DNA from: Candidatus Microbacterium colombiense
GTDB taxonomy: Bacteria; Actinomycetota; Actinomycetes; Actinomycetales; Microbacteriaceae
Reading direction: 5' to 3'
Assembly: GCA_029203165.1 (NCBI GenBank)
Contig: CP119308.1
Span: forward strand, 372,001-436,000
DNA length: 64,000 nucleotides
Part shown: positions 49,145 to 57,453 of the stretch, piece by piece
How positions within the stretch are numbered: position 1 is the stretch's first letter
How the letters are laid out: every line of letters begins with the position of its first letter
The notes under the pieces: model-generated
Databases searched by the model: none
The model's input: only the letters and a program-made list of their open reading frames with translations
Told to the model about the DNA's origin: nothing
Program-made: the position numbers and the translations under genes

Positions 49145-52090
49145 ATGCTGACGCTCCTCGCCGTGTTCCTCCTCGGGTCGCTGCTGATGCCCGTGCTGGT
49201 GCGCTGGTTGGGCGCGCAGGCATTCGCGATCGCCGCGCTCGTTCCCGCCGCCGCCTTCGTGCACGCGCTCGTGATGACGCCGCAGGTGCTCGACCCCGCG
49301 GCCACGCCGTTCGAGTCGGTCGAGTGGATTCCGCAGCTCGGCTTGAACCTCTCCATGAACATGGACGTGCTGGGCTGGGTGCTGACGCTCATCGTCACCG
49401 GCGTCGGCGCGCTCGTGCTGCTGTACTGCCGCTGGTACTTCCACGACGACTCCGCGGGAATCGGCCAGTTCGCCGCAGTGCTGCTGGGCTTCGCCGGAGC
49501 GATGTACGGTCTCGTCCTCACCGACGATCTCGTGATGCTCGTGATGTTCTGGGAGGTGACGAGCATCCTCTCGTACCTCCTGATCGGCCACTACCGACGG
49601 CGCGCGGCCAGCCGTCGTGCCGCGCTGCAGGCGCTGCTCGTGACGACCCTCGGCGGGCTCGTCATGTTCGTGGGCGTCGTGCTGCTGGTCGTCGACGCCG
49701 GCACCTCCAGCATCCGGGAGATCCTCGCGCTCGCGCCCACCGGTCCGATCGTGGATGCCGCGATCGTGATGCTCCTGATCGGCGCCATCAGCAAGTCGGC
49801 GCTCTTCCCGTTCCACTTCTGGCTGCCCGGAGCGATGGCCGCGCCCACTCCTGTCAGCGCCTATCTGCACGCCGCTGCGATGGTGAAGGCCGGTATCTAC
49901 CTGATCGCGCGTTTCGCCCCGATCTTCGCATTCAGCGGCCCGTGGCGCCCGATCGTCATCAGCCTGGGCATCATCACGATGCTGCTCGGCGGCATCCAGG
50001 CGCTGCGCGAGACCGACCTCAAGCGCATCCTCGCCTTCGGAACCGTCAGCCAGCTCGGCTTCTTCGCGATCGTCGTCGGCTACGGCACCCAGGCGTCGGC
50101 TCTCGCCGGCCTCGCGCTCGTGATCGGACACGCGCTGTTCAAGTCGGCGCTCTTCCTCATCGTGGGAGTCATCGACCGGCAGTTGTCGACCCGTGACATC
50201 AACGAGCTCTCCGGGGTCGGTCGGCAGGCACCGGTCATGGCGACCGCGGCATTCATCTCGGTCGCGTCCATGGCAGGCGTGGCGCCCACGCTCGGATTCG
50301 TGGCGAAGGAGTCGACGCTCACCGCCCTCCTCGACGACGCCCTGGCCGGCTCGCCCTGGGGTCTGATCGCGATCATCGGCGTGGTTCTCGGTTCCATGCT
50401 CACCGCGGCATATGGCGTCCGCTTCCTGTGGGGAGCGTTCTGGACCAAGCGCGACGAGCGCGGCGACCGCCTGCCCGACACTGCATGGCCCGACCCGCCG
50501 GTGGGCTTCCTCTCGGCGCCGATCATCCTCGCCGGTGCGACGCTCGCCGCCGGCATCGGCGCCCCGGCGCTCGACGTCGCCCTGCACGGATATGCGGTGA
50601 CCGCCACCCCGGGCCTCGACGCCGCCGGGGAGGCGACGGAAGGCCCCGGCCACCTCGCCCTGTGGCACGGGTTCGAACCGGCGCTCGGCATCTCGATCCT
50701 CTCGATCCTGCTCGGATTCGGCCTGTTCCTCCTGACCCGCCGCACCGGTTGGGACCGCAAGGCCCGTCTCATCCCGTTCACCGCCGCCGACGTGTACTAC
50801 CTCGTCGTGCGCGGCGTCGACCGACTGTCCGTGCTGAGCACGACCCTGACCCAGCGCGGTTCGCTGCCGGTGTACGTCGGCACGATCTTCGTGGTGTTCG
50901 TCGCCGCGGAGGTCACGGCTCTCGTGGCGAGCGACATCGACCGATTCCAGCTGTCCGCCTGGCACACGCCTGCCCAGATCGTGGTGGCGCCGATCATGGC
51001 GGCGGCCGGCATCTTCGCCGTCCGTGCCCAGAAGCGCTACACCGGCGTCGTGCTCGTGTCGGTCACCGGGCTCGGCATGGTCGCGCTGTTCGCGACGAGC
51101 GGCGCCCCCGACCTGGCGCTCACCCAGATCCTCGTCGAGACCGTCACGATGGTCACGTTCGCCCTCGTGCTGCGCCGGCTTCCCGCCCGCATGGGCGAGC
51201 ACAATGCCTCGGTCGGCCGCATCCCGCGCGCTCTCCTCGGCATCGGTGTCGGCCTCACGATGGCGCTGATCGCCGTCGTCGCCACCCAGTCCCGCGTCGC
51301 CGACCCGATCTCGGCGGCGTTCCCCAAGCTCGCCTACGAGATCGGACACGGCAAGAACGTCGTCAACGTCGCCCTGGTCGACCTGCGTGGCTGGGACACC
51401 ATGGGCGAGCTGTCGGTGCTCGTGCTGGCGGCGACCGGCGTGGCATCCCTCGTCTTCGTGACCCACCGCGCCGACCTGCTCGCCGCCACGCGCACGCTGC
51501 CCCGCGCGACCAGGAAGGCCGCGCGCAGCCGGCCGCTCGTCGAGACCACCGAGGGCATCCGCTTCCAGACCGTCGAGAACCAGGCCAGCCCCCGTGCGTG
51601 GCTCGTGGGCGGTCAGAAGATGAAACCCGAGAACCGGTCGATCCTGCTCGAGGTGATCGTCCGCATCCTCTTCCACACGATCATCGTCGTGTCGATCTTC
51701 CTGCTCTTCGCCGGACACAACCTCCCCGGCGGCGGATTCGCCGGCGGTCTCGTCGCGGGAATGGCCCTGGTCATGCGCTATATCGCGGGTGGACGCTGGG
51801 AGCTCGGCGCGGCAGCCCCGACCGATGCCGGACGCCTCCTGGGCGCGGGTCTGATCCTCGCGGTCGGCACGGCCGTCATCCCCCTCTTCTTCGGCCTCGC
51901 GCCGCTCACCAGTTCGTTCTGGGAGTGGGAGATCCCCGGCATCGGACACATGGAGTTCGTCACCTCGACCATCTTCGACATCGGCGTGTACCTCGTCGTG
52001 ATCGGCCTCGTGCTCGACGTGCTGCGCAGCCTCGGCGCCGAGGTCGACCGTCAGGCGCAGGACATGCGTGAGCGGGGGGTGAGCGTCTGA
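49145..52090 (+). CDS. mrpA: Na+/H+ antiporter subunit A fused to subunit B (Mrp/Mnh)
   Basis: 981 residues. Residues 1-780 are the NuoL-like MrpA proton channel: MFWEVTSILSYLLIGHYRRR, SKSALFPFHFWLPGAMAAPT, SAYLHAAAMVKAGIYLIARF and VGVIDRQLSTRDI. From about 820 on is an MrpB domain (ILFHTIIVVSIFLLFAGHNL, PGGGFAGGLVAGMALVMRYI), so A and B are one polypeptide, as in many actinobacteria. It is the first gene of the operon; the start of subunit C overlaps its stop (TGATG). With C-G it forms the complex that exchanges Na+ for H+ for pH and salt homeostasis. A -10-like TAAACT lies at 49080-49085 upstream. Confidence 0.95.
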   Translation: MLTLLAVFLLGSLLMPVLVRWLGAQAFAIAALVPAAAFVHALVMTPQVLDPAATPFESVEWIPQLGLNLSMNMDVLGWVLTLIVTGVGALVLLYCRWYFHDDSAGIGQFAAVLLGFAGAMYGLVLTDDLVMLVMFWEVTSILSYLLIGHYRRRAASRRAALQALLVTTLGGLVMFVGVVLLVVDAGTSSIREILALAPTGPIVDAAIVMLLIGAISKSALFPFHFWLPGAMAAPTPVSAYLHAAAMVKAGIYLIARFAPIFAFSGPWRPIVISLGIITMLLGGIQALRETDLKRILAFGTVSQLGFFAIVVGYGTQASALAGLALVIGHALFKSALFLIVGVIDRQLSTRDINELSGVGRQAPVMATAAFISVASMAGVAPTLGFVAKESTLTALLDDALAGSPWGLIAIIGVVLGSMLTAAYGVRFLWGAFWTKRDERGDRLPDTAWPDPPVGFLSAPIILAGATLAAGIGAPALDVALHGYAVTATPGLDAAGEATEGPGHLALWHGFEPALGISILSILLGFGLFLLTRRTGWDRKARLIPFTAADVYYLVVRGVDRLSVLSTTLTQRGSLPVYVGTIFVVFVAAEVTALVASDIDRFQLSAWHTPAQIVVAPIMAAAGIFAVRAQKRYTGVVLVSVTGLGMVALFATSGAPDLALTQILVETVTMVTFALVLRRLPARMGEHNASVGRIPRALLGIGVGLTMALIAVVATQSRVADPISAAFPKLAYEIGHGKNVVNVALVDLRGWDTMGELSVLVLAATGVASLVFVTHRADLLAATRTLPRATRKAARSRPLVETTEGIRFQTVENQASPRAWLVGGQKMKPENRSILLEVIVRILFHTIIVVSIFLLFAGHNLPGGGFAGGLVAGMALVMRYIAGGRWELGAAAPTDAGRLLGAGLILAVGTAVIPLFFGLAPLTSSFWEWEIPGIGHMEFVTSTIFDIGVYLVVIGLVLDVLRSLGAEVDRQAQDMRERGVSV

Positions 52091-52629
52091 TGGATGTCTC
52101 GCTGACCCTGATCGTGATCATGGCCATCCTGTTCGCGTGCGGTGTGTACGCGATGCTCGAGCGCAGCCTCACCCGCGTGCTCATCGGCTTCCTGCTGCTC
52201 GGCAACGCGACCAACCTGCTGCTGCTGATCGTGATGGGCGTTCCCGGTAACGCGCCGTTCTACGACGCCGAGGGCGATGTGAGCGACCCGCTGCCGCAGG
52301 CGCTCACCCTCACCGCGATCGTCATCACGTTCGCCGTCTCCGCGTTCCTCCTCGCCCTCATCTACCGCTCCTGGCAGCTCGGTCAGGCCGACACGGTCGA
52401 GGACGACGAGGCCGACATCGCTCTGCGCGAGCGCACCGACGCCGACGAAGACCTCATGGACGACGAGGGTGACACGGACGACGACGAGGCCACGACCGAC
52501 TTCGTGGGCGTGCAGACCGCTCCCATCACCGTGCTTCACATGAGAGACCACTCCGCCATTCAGGACGACGCCCCCACCGACCTCCCGTCCCGCCCCTACA
52601 CCGGCAACGATGAGGAGGACCGCCCGTGA
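52090..52629 (+). CDS. mrpC: Na+/H+ antiporter subunit C (MrpC, NuoK-like)
   Basis: A 179-residue subunit with three helices matching NuoK (LTLIVIMAILFACGVYAMLE, LIGFLLLGNATNLLLLIVMG, LPQALTLTAIVITFAVSAFL). The rest is a long acidic cytoplasmic tail, longer than in most MrpC proteins, including VEDDEADIALRERTDADEDL. The start overlaps the MrpA stop by one base. Confidence 0.94.
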   Translation: MDVSLTLIVIMAILFACGVYAMLERSLTRVLIGFLLLGNATNLLLLIVMGVPGNAPFYDAEGDVSDPLPQALTLTAIVITFAVSAFLLALIYRSWQLGQADTVEDDEADIALRERTDADEDLMDDEGDTDDDEATTDFVGVQTAPITVLHMRDHSAIQDDAPTDLPSRPYTGNDEEDRP

Positions 52630-54179
52630 CCGCGCTCGTCCCCCTGCTCGTCGGGCTGCCGCTGCTCGGCGCGGCCATCACCCTCATCTTCGGGCGCAAT
52701 GCCCGTCTGCAGGTCGCCGTCACCGTACTGACCCTCGCAGCGGTCTCGGTGATCGCCGCCGTGCTGCTCGTGGCCGTGGATGCCGGTGAGCCGCTCGCGG
52801 TCTCGGTCGGCGGATGGCCGGTGCCCTTCGGCATCGTGCTCTACGTCGATCGGCTAGCCGCCCTCCTCGTGCTGATCTCGAGCATCGTGCTGCTCGCGGT
52901 ACTCCTCTTCTCGATCGGCCAGGGTGTCGCGGACGGCACCGACGAGACCCCGATCTCGATCTTCAACCCCTCATACCTGATCCTCGCGGCGGGCATCTTC
53001 AACGCCTTCATCGCGGGTGACCTGTTCAACCTCTACGTGGGCTTCGAGATCCTGCTCGTCGCGTCGTACGTGCTCATCACGCTCGGCAGCACCGAGTCGC
53101 GCATCCGCACCGGCGCGGTCTACATCGTCGTGTCGCTGGTCTCGTCGATCCTCTTCCTCGCCGCGATCGCCATGATCTACGGGGCGCTCGGCACCGTGAA
53201 CATGGCGCAGATCGCCGAGCGGATGACCGAGCTCCCGCAGGAGACGCAGCTCGTGCTGCACCTGATGCTGGTCGTCGCGTTCGGCATCAAGGCGGCCATC
53301 TTCCCCGTGTCCTTCTGGCTGCCCGACTCCTACCCGACCGCTCCGGCCCCCGTCACCGCGGTGTTCGCCGGCCTGCTGACGAAGGTCGGCGTTTACGCGC
53401 TGATCCGCACCGAGACGCAGCTCTTCGCCGACAACAGCATCGACACCCTGCTGCTGATCATCGCGCTCGCAACCATGATCGTCGGGGTGCTCGGCGCCGT
53501 GGCACAAGCCGAGTTGAAACGCATCCTGTCGTTCACCCTGGTCAGCCACGTCGGCTACATGATCTTCGGGTTGGCGATCGCGACCCCTGCGGCGATCGGC
53601 GCGACGGTGTACTACATCGTTCACCACATCGTCGTGCAGACCACCCTCTTCCTCGCCGTCGGTCTGGTGGAGCGTCGCGCCGGCAGTACGTCGATCCTTC
53701 GCGTGAAGGGGCTGCTGAAAGTCGCACCGGTGATCGCCGTGCTCTACTTCATCCCCGCGATCAACCTGGGCGGACTGCCGCCGTTCTCCGGATTCATCGG
53801 CAAGTTCGCGCTCTTCGAGGCCGCGGCATCCGTCGGCACGCCCCTCATGATCGTGCTGATCGTCGGCGGCATCGTCACCTCCCTGCTCACGCTCTACGCG
53901 CTGATGCGCGCCTGGAACCTCGCCTTCTGGCGCGAGGAGGAGGACTCGAGCGAGACCGAAGGACGCATCTCGTACCTGGGCAATGCACCCGCGGCAGACG
54001 AGCAGCAGGAGCGCCGCCGCATCCCGAAGATCATGACGTATGCCACGGCGGGCATGGTCGCGGTCACCGTCGCGCTCACGGTCTTCGCCGGACCGCTGTA
54101 CGCGCTCTGCGACCGCATCGGTGCCACGCTGCTCGAGCCGGTCAGCCTGGTGCAGCTGCAGGATGAGGTCGACGGATGA
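52626..54179 (+). CDS. mrpD: Na+/H+ antiporter subunit D (MrpD, NuoN-like)
   Basis: A 517-residue NuoM/N-like channel subunit with about 14 helices. Conserved segments include NLYVGFEILLVASYVLITLG (proton-channel Glu), FGIKAAIFPVSFWLPDSYPT (channel Lys), APVTAVFAGLLTKVGVYALI and LGAVAQAELKRILSFTLVSH. The GTG start overlaps the MrpC stop (GTGA 52626-52629). Confidence 0.95.
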   Translation: MTALVPLLVGLPLLGAAITLIFGRNARLQVAVTVLTLAAVSVIAAVLLVAVDAGEPLAVSVGGWPVPFGIVLYVDRLAALLVLISSIVLLAVLLFSIGQGVADGTDETPISIFNPSYLILAAGIFNAFIAGDLFNLYVGFEILLVASYVLITLGSTESRIRTGAVYIVVSLVSSILFLAAIAMIYGALGTVNMAQIAERMTELPQETQLVLHLMLVVAFGIKAAIFPVSFWLPDSYPTAPAPVTAVFAGLLTKVGVYALIRTETQLFADNSIDTLLLIIALATMIVGVLGAVAQAELKRILSFTLVSHVGYMIFGLAIATPAAIGATVYYIVHHIVVQTTLFLAVGLVERRAGSTSILRVKGLLKVAPVIAVLYFIPAINLGGLPPFSGFIGKFALFEAAASVGTPLMIVLIVGGIVTSLLTLYALMRAWNLAFWREEEDSSETEGRISYLGNAPAADEQQERRRIPKIMTYATAGMVAVTVALTVFAGPLYALCDRIGATLLEPVSLVQLQDEVDG

Positions 54180-54760
54180 GCGCCGCGGGCAAGCGCCACC
54201 TCTGGCGGGACATCGGGTCCCAGCTGCCGTTCCTCGCCTGGCTCGTCGTGCTGTGGATGCTGTTGTGGGCGCAGTTCACGGTGCTGTCCTTCCTCACCGG
54301 ACTCGTGGTCGCGATCTTCGTGACGCGCGTCTTCCGGCTGCCCACCGTCGCCCTCTCGGGACGGATCAACATCTGGTACGCGGCACTCTTCGTCGTGCAG
54401 TTCCTGTTCGCAGTGCTGCAGGGCGCGCTGTACGTGACCATCCAGGTGTTCGACTTCCGCCGTCAGCCTGGCGCCGCGATCATCGGGGTACCGCTGCGCT
54501 ACGCCGACGATCTGGTCATGACGCACGTCGCCGTCACCGCCTCACTGATCCCCGGGTCGCTCGTCGTCGAAGCCGATCGCGACCGCCGCATCCTGTACCT
54601 GCACGTGATCGGCGTGCGCAACGCGAGCGACGTCGAGAAGCAGCGCGAGGGTGTGCTGGTCTGGGAGCGGCGCATCGTGCGCGCACTCGGAAGCCCGGCG
54701 CAATATCGTGCTCTCCGGGCTGACGAGCGTGCAGGATCGCTGAAGGGCGGTGCTCGATGA
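54176..54760 (+). CDS. mrpE: Na+/H+ antiporter subunit E (MrpE)
   Basis: A 194-residue MrpE with N-terminal helices (LPFLAWLVVLWMLLWAQFTV, LTGLVVAIFVTRVF, FVVQFLFAVLQGALYVTIQV) and the conserved cytoplasmic domain (GVPLRYADDLVMTHVAVTAS, LIPGSLVVEADRDRRILYLH). The ATG overlaps the MrpD stop. Usual family size. Confidence 0.94.
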   Translation: MSAAGKRHLWRDIGSQLPFLAWLVVLWMLLWAQFTVLSFLTGLVVAIFVTRVFRLPTVALSGRINIWYAALFVVQFLFAVLQGALYVTIQVFDFRRQPGAAIIGVPLRYADDLVMTHVAVTASLIPGSLVVEADRDRRILYLHVIGVRNASDVEKQREGVLVWERRIVRALGSPAQYRALRADERAGSLKGGAR

Positions 54761-55026
54761 ACGTGCTCCTGATCGCGATCATGGTGGTGTTCGGCATCGC
54801 CGCCATCCTCACGCTCGTGCGGATCGTGCGCGGGCCCTCGATCCTCGACCGCGCCGTCGCCTCCGACGTGCTGCTCACCGAGGTGATGTGCGTGCTCGGT
54901 GCCGAGATGGCGATCAACGGGCACACCCGCAACATCCCGGTACTGCTGATCATCGCCGCGATCGGGGTGTTCGGCTCGATCGCGGTCGCACGCTTCGTCG
55001 CGAGAAGGGACAATACGGCACCATGA
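54757..55026 (+). CDS. mrpF: Na+/H+ antiporter subunit F (MrpF)
   Basis: An 89-residue three-helix subunit (MVVFGIAAILTLVRIVRGPS, ILDRAVASDVLLTEVMCVLG, VLLIIAAIGVFGSIAVARFV). The GPSILDRAVASD stretch is the family signature. The ATG overlaps the MrpE stop. Confidence 0.94.
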   Translation: MNVLLIAIMVVFGIAAILTLVRIVRGPSILDRAVASDVLLTEVMCVLGAEMAINGHTRNIPVLLIIAAIGVFGSIAVARFVARRDNTAP

Positions 55027-55412
55027 ACGTCTTCGGCCTTCTGATCCCCGACGCCGTGATCGATGTGGCGGTGCTCGTGCTCATCCTGCTCGGCGCGGTG
55101 CTGTGCCTCTCGGCAGCCGTCGGACTCCTGCACTTCCGCGACGTGCCCTCACGCCTGCATGCGGCGACCAAGCCCCAGGTGCTCGGGCTGGTCTTCATCT
55201 GCCTCGCCATCGCACTGTCGCAGCGCAGCGTCGGCGGCATCCTGCTCGGTCTCGTGCTGGTCGCCCCGATCGTGCTCATGCAGTTCGCGACCGCGCCGCT
55301 CTCGGCCCACATGGTCGGACGCCAGGCCTACCGCAACGGCACGACCGAGCAGCGCGTGCTGGTCGTCGACGAGCTGGCCGATTCGAAGCAGACCCCGCCC
55401 GCCGCCGGCTAG
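55023..55412 (+). CDS. mrpG: Na+/H+ antiporter subunit G (MrpG)
   Basis: A 129-residue subunit starting ATG 55023, overlapping the MrpF stop. It has three helices (VLVLILLGAVLCLSAAVGLL, KPQVLGLVFICLAIALSQ, GGILLGLVLVAPIVLMQFAT). The FRDVPSRLHAATKPQVLG segment is the MrpG signature. It is the last gene of the operon; a palindromic element follows 32 bp after the stop. Confidence 0.94.
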   Translation: MNVFGLLIPDAVIDVAVLVLILLGAVLCLSAAVGLLHFRDVPSRLHAATKPQVLGLVFICLAIALSQRSVGGILLGLVLVAPIVLMQFATAPLSAHMVGRQAYRNGTTEQRVLVVDELADSKQTPPAAG

Positions 55413-55444
55413 TCGCCCGCGCTGTCGGGGGCCTGCGTCCGTCA

Positions 55445-55530
55445 GTTCATAACTCCTCAAACTTCCAGCGAATGGGCGGCCTCAGCCCCGAAGTCAGTCC
55501 CTCAGCGCCGGTTTTTGAGGAGTTGTGAAC
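55445..55530. repeat. Palindromic repeat element, copy 1
   Basis: GTTCATAACTCCTCAAA (55445-55461) and TTTGAGGAGTTGTGAAC (55514-55530) are 17-bp terminal inverted repeats with one mismatch, bounding an 86-bp element downstream of mrpG. Copies 2 and 3 (56511 and 63591) share the ends, but their interiors differ. Confidence 0.85.
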
Positions 55531-55638
55531 CAGTCCTGAGCGGCACCACTCCTCCTGCACACCGACGGGCCGCGAGCTGGTTGTGCGCATCGGGCGTTTC
55601 GCGCCCCGGCTCACCCCAGAGTTCTGCACACTTCGGAG

Positions 55639-56508
55639 GTGCCCCCGAAGAGTAAGTCCGTCGCGCAGCGCGTTGCAGACACGTATGACCGCACAGTTTT
55701 CACACGGGCCGACCTGCGTGTCGTGGGGATGTCGGGTCGGGAGATCACCGACGCCGTTCGTCGTGGTCACCTGATCCGTGTGCGAAGAGATCGCTACCTC
55801 CGCACGTCCGCGAATCCGGAAGTGATCGAGGCCGTCCGTATCGGAGGTCGGCTGTCGTGCTTGTCGCTCCTCAAGACTCTGGGCGTCTTCGTACACCGCT
55901 GCAGCAAGACTCACGTCTTCGTCGAACCGGGGACATCGCGGATCCGCCCCGGGGACCCGCAGCATGTGGTGGTGCACTGGAATGCCGTGGCAGATGCAGA
56001 GGCACCCCTCCACGCGGCGTCGCTGATGGACGCCGTGAGGCAGTCGATGCGGTGCCAGGCGCCACGAGCGGCCCTCGCGACACTCGACAGCCTCGCTCAT
56101 CATGGCGTCCTGACGCGGGAGCAGATCGACGAGGTCCTCCTCGCTCTTCCTTCGCGATTCCGAGCGCTGGCGAGGTTGGTGGATGCCTCAGCGGCGTCGG
56201 GTCCGGAGACGTATGTGCGCCTGCTTCTGCGGTCGCTCGGAGTCGATTTCGAGACGCAGGTGCAGCTGCCCGGCGTCGGGCGGGTGGACTTCTTGGTGGA
56301 CGGATGGCTGATCATCGAGTGCGACAGCAGGGAGTTCCACGAGGGGTGGGGGAAACAGGTGGAGGATCGGCGCCGCGACATCGCCGCCGCGCGGCTCGGA
56401 TACGTCACCATTCGCCCGCTCGCGACCGAGATCCTTCGGGACGACAGCACGGTTCGCGACATGTTGCAGGGTGTGATTTCGACGCTTGGGCCGAGGTTCA
56501 CGGCATGA
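55639..56508 (+). CDS. wHTH plus DUF559/VSR-like nuclease-fold protein
   Basis: 289 residues from GTG 55639. The N-terminal half (1-75) is an AbiEi-type winged helix (VFTRADLRVVGMSGREITDA, VRRGHLIRVRRDRYLRTS) as in type IV antitoxins. The C-terminal 90 residues form a DUF559/VSR-like endonuclease fold with VDFLVDGWLIIECDSREFHE (Asp and Glu-x-Asp) and DRRRDIAAARLGYVTIRP, the pattern of restriction-like PD-(D/E)xK enzymes. It lies between two copies of the palindromic element with its stop 2 bp before copy 2. No partner toxin gene is adjacent. It could act in DNA repair, toxin-antitoxin or element maintenance. Confidence 0.75.
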   Translation: MPPKSKSVAQRVADTYDRTVFTRADLRVVGMSGREITDAVRRGHLIRVRRDRYLRTSANPEVIEAVRIGGRLSCLSLLKTLGVFVHRCSKTHVFVEPGTSRIRPGDPQHVVVHWNAVADAEAPLHAASLMDAVRQSMRCQAPRAALATLDSLAHHGVLTREQIDEVLLALPSRFRALARLVDASAASGPETYVRLLLRSLGVDFETQVQLPGVGRVDFLVDGWLIIECDSREFHEGWGKQVEDRRRDIAAARLGYVTIRPLATEILRDDSTVRDMLQGVISTLGPRFTA

Positions 56509-56510
56509 TT

Positions 56511-56622
56511 CCGTTCACAACTCCTCAAGCGTCGCTCAGCGCGGGAGTCTTGGGCCGCAAAAACTGCGTGATCACGCGAGCCGCCTCAGAGCGGCCGTCT
56601 GGTCTTGAGGAGTTGTGAACGG
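56511..56622. repeat. Palindromic repeat element, copy 2
   Basis: CCGTTCACAACTCCTCAAG (56511-56529) and CTTGAGGAGTTGTGAACGG (56604-56622) are perfect 19-bp inverted repeats of a 112-bp element between the convergent DUF559 and hydrolase genes. Its interior is unlike copies 1 and 3. Confidence 0.88.
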
Positions 56623-56641
56623 CGGGGCGGGCGGGCCGCGC

Positions 56642-57403
56642 CTACAGCCGGTCGGCGAAGCCCTGGATCAGGCGCGCGGCCGGCTCGGAGTCGCTGATCA
56701 GCGTGCCGTGACCGTGGTCGGGGATGACCTGGAGGTCGGCGCCGGGGATCTCGTCGATGATCTCCTGGCACCAGCTCATCGGTGCCAGCGGGTCGCTCTC
56801 GCCGCGCAGCACCAGCACCGGTGCATCGATGCGGGCGAAGGCCTTCTCGGGCTGGTGGGCGATCGTCGCGCGCATCTTGCGGAACAGGTGCGGCCCGCCC
56901 CGGAGGTACTCGCGCGCTCCGCGCCAGATCACCAGTGGGCGTTCGCCGACCAGATCGCGCAGCAGATAGCTCGCCTGCGCCCCGAGGTTGCGGGCCGCCT
57001 TGTTCACGGTGGGCCCGGCCAGCACCACACCTTCGACGAGAGTCGGATGCCGTGCTGCGAGTTCCGCCGCGATCTGGCTCCCCATCGAGTGCCCGATCAC
57101 GACCACCGGTCCCGCATCGACGTGCCGCAGGTATGCCGCGACGAGGTCGGCATGTCGCTCCATCGTGAGGGTGCGCGTGGGTTCGGGTGCTTCACCGAAA
57201 CCCGGGAGGTCGAGCGCGATCACGCGTCCGCGCAGTCGCTGGACGACGTCGAGGTAGACGCTGCGCCCCATGCCGATCCCGTGCAGCAGCAGGAACGTGT
57301 GCCGCCCCTCACCGAACGCCTCGGCGATCAGTGTCGATCCACCGTGTTCGAACTCGAGCAGCGTGACGGGGGTGCCCTTCGGGGCGAGATAACTGGTCGG
57401 CAC
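56642..57403 (-). CDS. Alpha/beta hydrolase
   Basis: A 253-residue hydrolase. The oxyanion motif is FLLLHGIGMGRSVYLD. The nucleophile elbow is VVVIGHSMGSQIAAELA (Ser about residue 103), the acid is probably in VLVLRGESDPLAPMSW, and the His in QVIPDHGHGTLISD. The start at 57403 is the only one giving the complete fold. Substrate unknown; esterases and C-C hydrolases share this pattern. Confidence 0.86.
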   Translation of the reverse strand: MPTSYLAPKGTPVTLLEFEHGGSTLIAEAFGEGRHTFLLLHGIGMGRSVYLDVVQRLRGRVIALDLPGFGEAPEPTRTLTMERHADLVAAYLRHVDAGPVVVIGHSMGSQIAAELAARHPTLVEGVVLAGPTVNKAARNLGAQASYLLRDLVGERPLVIWRGAREYLRGGPHLFRKMRATIAHQPEKAFARIDAPVLVLRGESDPLAPMSWCQEIIDEIPGADLQVIPDHGHGTLISDSEPAARLIQGFADRL

Positions 57404-57453
57404 CTGTCAACGCTAGTCGAGATTCCTGTGCGGCCCGCCGACCGCGCGCCCGT

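Noticed and set aside
49007..51949. 980-residue minus-strand open frame opposite mrpA
   Set aside because: Composition (Asp/Arg/Gly/His-rich) is that of the antisense of a high-GC membrane gene; no start signal and mrpA is unambiguous.
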